Of a DNA stretch of 6,396 nt, positions 4,939 to 6,396 are shown piece after piece. Origin of the DNA: an uncultured Holophagaceae bacterium (GTDB taxonomy: Bacteria > Acidobacteriota > Holophagae > Holophagales > Holophagaceae); contig CAIRAS010000430.1 of NCBI GenBank assembly GCA_903876615.1, forward strand, positions 1-6,396, written 5' to 3'. Position 1 is the stretch's first letter; each line of letters starts with the position of its first letter. The notes under the pieces are model-generated. The model made no database searches. It saw only the letters and a program-made list of their open reading frames with translations, and had not been told where the DNA came from. A program made the position numbers and the translations under genes.

Positions 4939-6396
4939 TCAGGCGTAGAGCCGCTGCAGGCCCGGATCCTGGGTGAGCTCCTCGATGAGGTCGCGGACGC
5001 TGATGAGGTCGCGCAGCTTGGCACCGTTGCTGCCGGTGAAGAAGAGGCCGTTCTCCTGGTCACCCTGCATGGCATCCGCCAGGCGGTCGGCGATGCAGTA
5101 GCCCACGGCGGCGGCGCCCTTGCCGTGGCCGCAGGGGGACAGGCAGTTGCTGACGCAGCGGATGGCGGGCGCGGTGCCGGCCTCGATGCGGCGCTGGAGG
5201 CTGGTGCGCACACCCCGGGCGGGCAGGCCCACCGGGGACTTCATGAGGCCGATGTCCTCGGCCTTGGCGCGGAGGATGACCTCCTTGAAGATCGGAGAGG
5301 CGTCGCACTCGAAGGTGCCGATGAAGCGGGTGCCCATCTGGACGCCGGAGGCGCCGAGGGTCAGGAAGCGCTGGATGTCCGCGTGGTCCCAGACGCCGCC
5401 GGCCACCAGCACCGGGAAGTCGCCCCAGATGTCCCGCTCCGCCAGGATGGAGGGCAGGATGTTCTCCAGGGTGTGGGCGGGGTCCAGGCAGCCGTCGTGG
5501 CTGAAGCCCTGGTGGCCACCGCTCTCGGGGCCTTCCAGCACCACGGCATCGGGCAGGCGGCTGTACTTCCGCTGCCACTGCTTGCAGATCAGGTTCAGGG
5601 CCCGAGCGGAGGACACGATGGGCACCAGGGCCACATCCGCATCGCCCACGTAGCCCGGCAGGGCCAGGGGCAGACCGGCGCCCGAGACGATCATCTGGGC
5701 GCCGCCGGCGAGGCTGGCCTTCACGGCGGCTTCGTAGCCCTCGATGGCGCAGAGGATGTTCACGCCCACGGCGCCGCGGCCCTCGGAACGCTCCCGGGCG
5801 GCGCGGAGGATCCACTCGAGGGCCTTGGGGGGGTTCAGCGAGTCGGTGCCGTCGGGACGGCCCAGGCGCATCTTGGGGTTGGCGGAGCCGTGGTAGCCCG
5901 TGCCGATGGCCGATACCAGACCGACGCAGCCGGACTCGGCCACGGCCCCTGCCAGGCCCTCCCAGGAGATGCCCACGCCCATACCGCCCTGCTGGATGGG
6001 ATAGGCCAGGTCCAGGTTGCGGATGCGCAGCCGGGGCATGGTGCAGGCGCCGGTCCGGATGAAGGACTGGGCCATGGCGTCAAGCCCGGCCATGAGGCGG
6101 GTCCGGAAGGCGGCCAGCGGCGAGGAATCCAGCATGGAAGGCGTGCGGGGCTGGAGACCGAAGGCACCGTCGGCCATGGCCTGCCGGGCCTCGGCGTCGG
6201 TATCGGCGGTGGCCATCACGGGGAGGCCCAGGGACCGCAGGGTGGCCACGATGCCAGCCCGGGCCAGCAGGGCGGAGGCGCCACCGGCCTTGGCCTGGGC
6301 GGCCTGTTCGGCGTTCTCGACCGCGACGATGCGGGGCAGGTTGGCGTGGCGGAGCATGGCCAGGGAGGGCGGCAGCTCGGCGGTGTGCAGCAGAAA
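4939..6396 (-). CDS. Nitronate monooxygenase-family flavoenzyme with N-terminal half-barrel extension, 5' end outside window
   Basis: The frame is open from the right edge to a TGA at 4941-4939, with 485 codons visible. Numbering from the ATG at 6357, residues 107-472 form a full nitronate monooxygenase (formerly 2-nitropropane dioxygenase) TIM barrel that binds FMN and, in characterised relatives, oxidises alkyl nitronates with O2. Signatures: PIQQGGMGVG (120-129), SGAGLP (225-230), ESGGH with the expected catalytic His282, PVLVAGG (315-321) and GASGVQMGTRF (335-345). The C-terminal part (374-461) with SPVG, a cysteine cluster and GLFFTGSN matches the roughly 360-residue bacterial subfamily. 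The protein should be cytoplasmic. An ATG at 6039 matches the usual family start, but no clear ribosome site precedes it and the frame continues upstream as good coding sequence, so I read it as a fusion. The true substrate is unknown; many relatives carry this name without tested activity. Confidence 0.92.
   Translation of the reverse strand, partial: FLLHTAELPPSLAMLRHANLPRIVAVENAEQAAQAKAGGASALLARAGIVATLRSLGLPVMATADTDAEARQAMADGAFGLQPRTPSMLDSSPLAAFRTRLMAGLDAMAQSFIRTGACTMPRLRIRNLDLAYPIQQGGMGVGISWEGLAGAVAESGCVGLVSAIGTGYHGSANPKMRLGRPDGTDSLNPPKALEWILRAARERSEGRGAVGVNILCAIEGYEAAVKASLAGGAQMIVSGAGLPLALPGYVGDADVALVPIVSSARALNLICKQWQRKYSRLPDAVVLEGPESGGHQGFSHDGCLDPAHTLENILPSILAERDIWGDFPVLVAGGVWDHADIQRFLTLGASGVQMGTRFIGTFECDASPIFKEVILRAKAEDIGLMKSPVGLPARGVRTSLQRRIEAGTAPAIRCVSNCLSPCGHGKGAAAVGYCIADRLADAMQGDQENGLFFTGSNGAKLRDLISVRDLIEELTQDPGLQRLYA
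4942..6039 (-). other. Complete nitronate monooxygenase catalytic domain
   Basis: Residues 107-472 (366 residues) equal the usual full length of stand-alone members. Beta-1 carries the glycine-rich PIQQGGMG flavin motif; His282 in GGHQG is in the position of the catalytic histidine; A319-G-G and G335 to R344 form the FMN phosphate-binding loops. Cysteines C401, C405, C409 and C421 are spaced C-x3-C-x3-C-x11-C next to a Y-C-I-A-x-R-L helix. I recall the cysteines being conserved in this subfamily, but I cannot name their ligand. Confidence 0.88.
6040..6396 (-). other. N-terminal extension resembling a degenerate second half of a flavin-type TIM barrel
   Basis: The 106 residues from 6357 plus 13 more to the window edge show two beta-alpha units. 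The strand RIVAVEN (9-15) is followed by a helix and AGGASALL (24-31), like the strand leading to the catalytic histidine loop of nitronate monooxygenases. LPVMATADTD (45-54), then GAFGLQPRT (64-72), parallels PVLVAGG and GASGVQMGTRF of the catalytic domain. The catalytic GGH loop is missing and AGG is replaced by ATA, so the unit is probably non-catalytic. A linker (about 76-106) joins it to the complete barrel. Codon use is as GC3-rich as in the rest, supporting real coding. It could instead be an unrelated TIM-barrel fragment. Confidence 0.55.

Noticed and set aside
5120..5653. Plus-strand frame of 177 codons opposite the nitronate monooxygenase
   Set aside because: The minus strand here encodes the conserved flavin and histidine motifs, so this is a shadow frame with no family resemblance.

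Overview
The window is GC-rich, roughly two thirds G+C by eye, with third codon positions almost all G or C. Both genes lie on the minus strand. They are a very long secreted repeat protein (1-4803, continuing past the left edge) and a flavin-dependent nitronate monooxygenase-type enzyme (4939-6396, continuing past the right edge). GC content, codon bias and this type of exported Asp-box/Ig-repeat protein would suit a soil or sediment bacterium such as an acidobacterium of the Holophaga/Geothrix type. That is an impression; no marker gene here fixes the taxonomy. I see no RNA gene, CRISPR array, insertion sequence or other mobile element.

The nitronate monooxygenase gene is upstream in transcription order. 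Its last 366 residues form a complete, canonical enzyme whose usual start would be the internal ATG at 6039. The same frame runs open for at least 119 more codons to the window edge. That extension reads like the second half of another, degenerate flavin-type TIM barrel, so the gene looks like a fusion. A 135 bp gap follows (4804-4938), with a weak hairpin after the stop, a plausible sigma70-like promoter flanked by inverted repeats, and a perfect 7 bp hairpin predicted to lie at the extreme 5' end of the next transcript.

The second gene has 1601 visible codons without a stop. In order it encodes a signal peptide (1-36), a charged linker (37-119), a large Asp-box beta-propeller region (about 120-868, ten Asp boxes) and a tandem array of Ig-like domains of 95-100 residues. 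Seven domains are complete and the eighth is cut by the window edge. The design suggests an exported adhesion or ligand-binding protein, or a propeller enzyme on a stalk; no catalytic activity can be assigned. The two genes show no obvious functional link and probably belong to separate transcription units. I found no clearly new system. The most unusual points are the fused half-barrel on the nitronate monooxygenase, the structured leader of the repeat-protein gene, and the two-class pattern within the Ig array.
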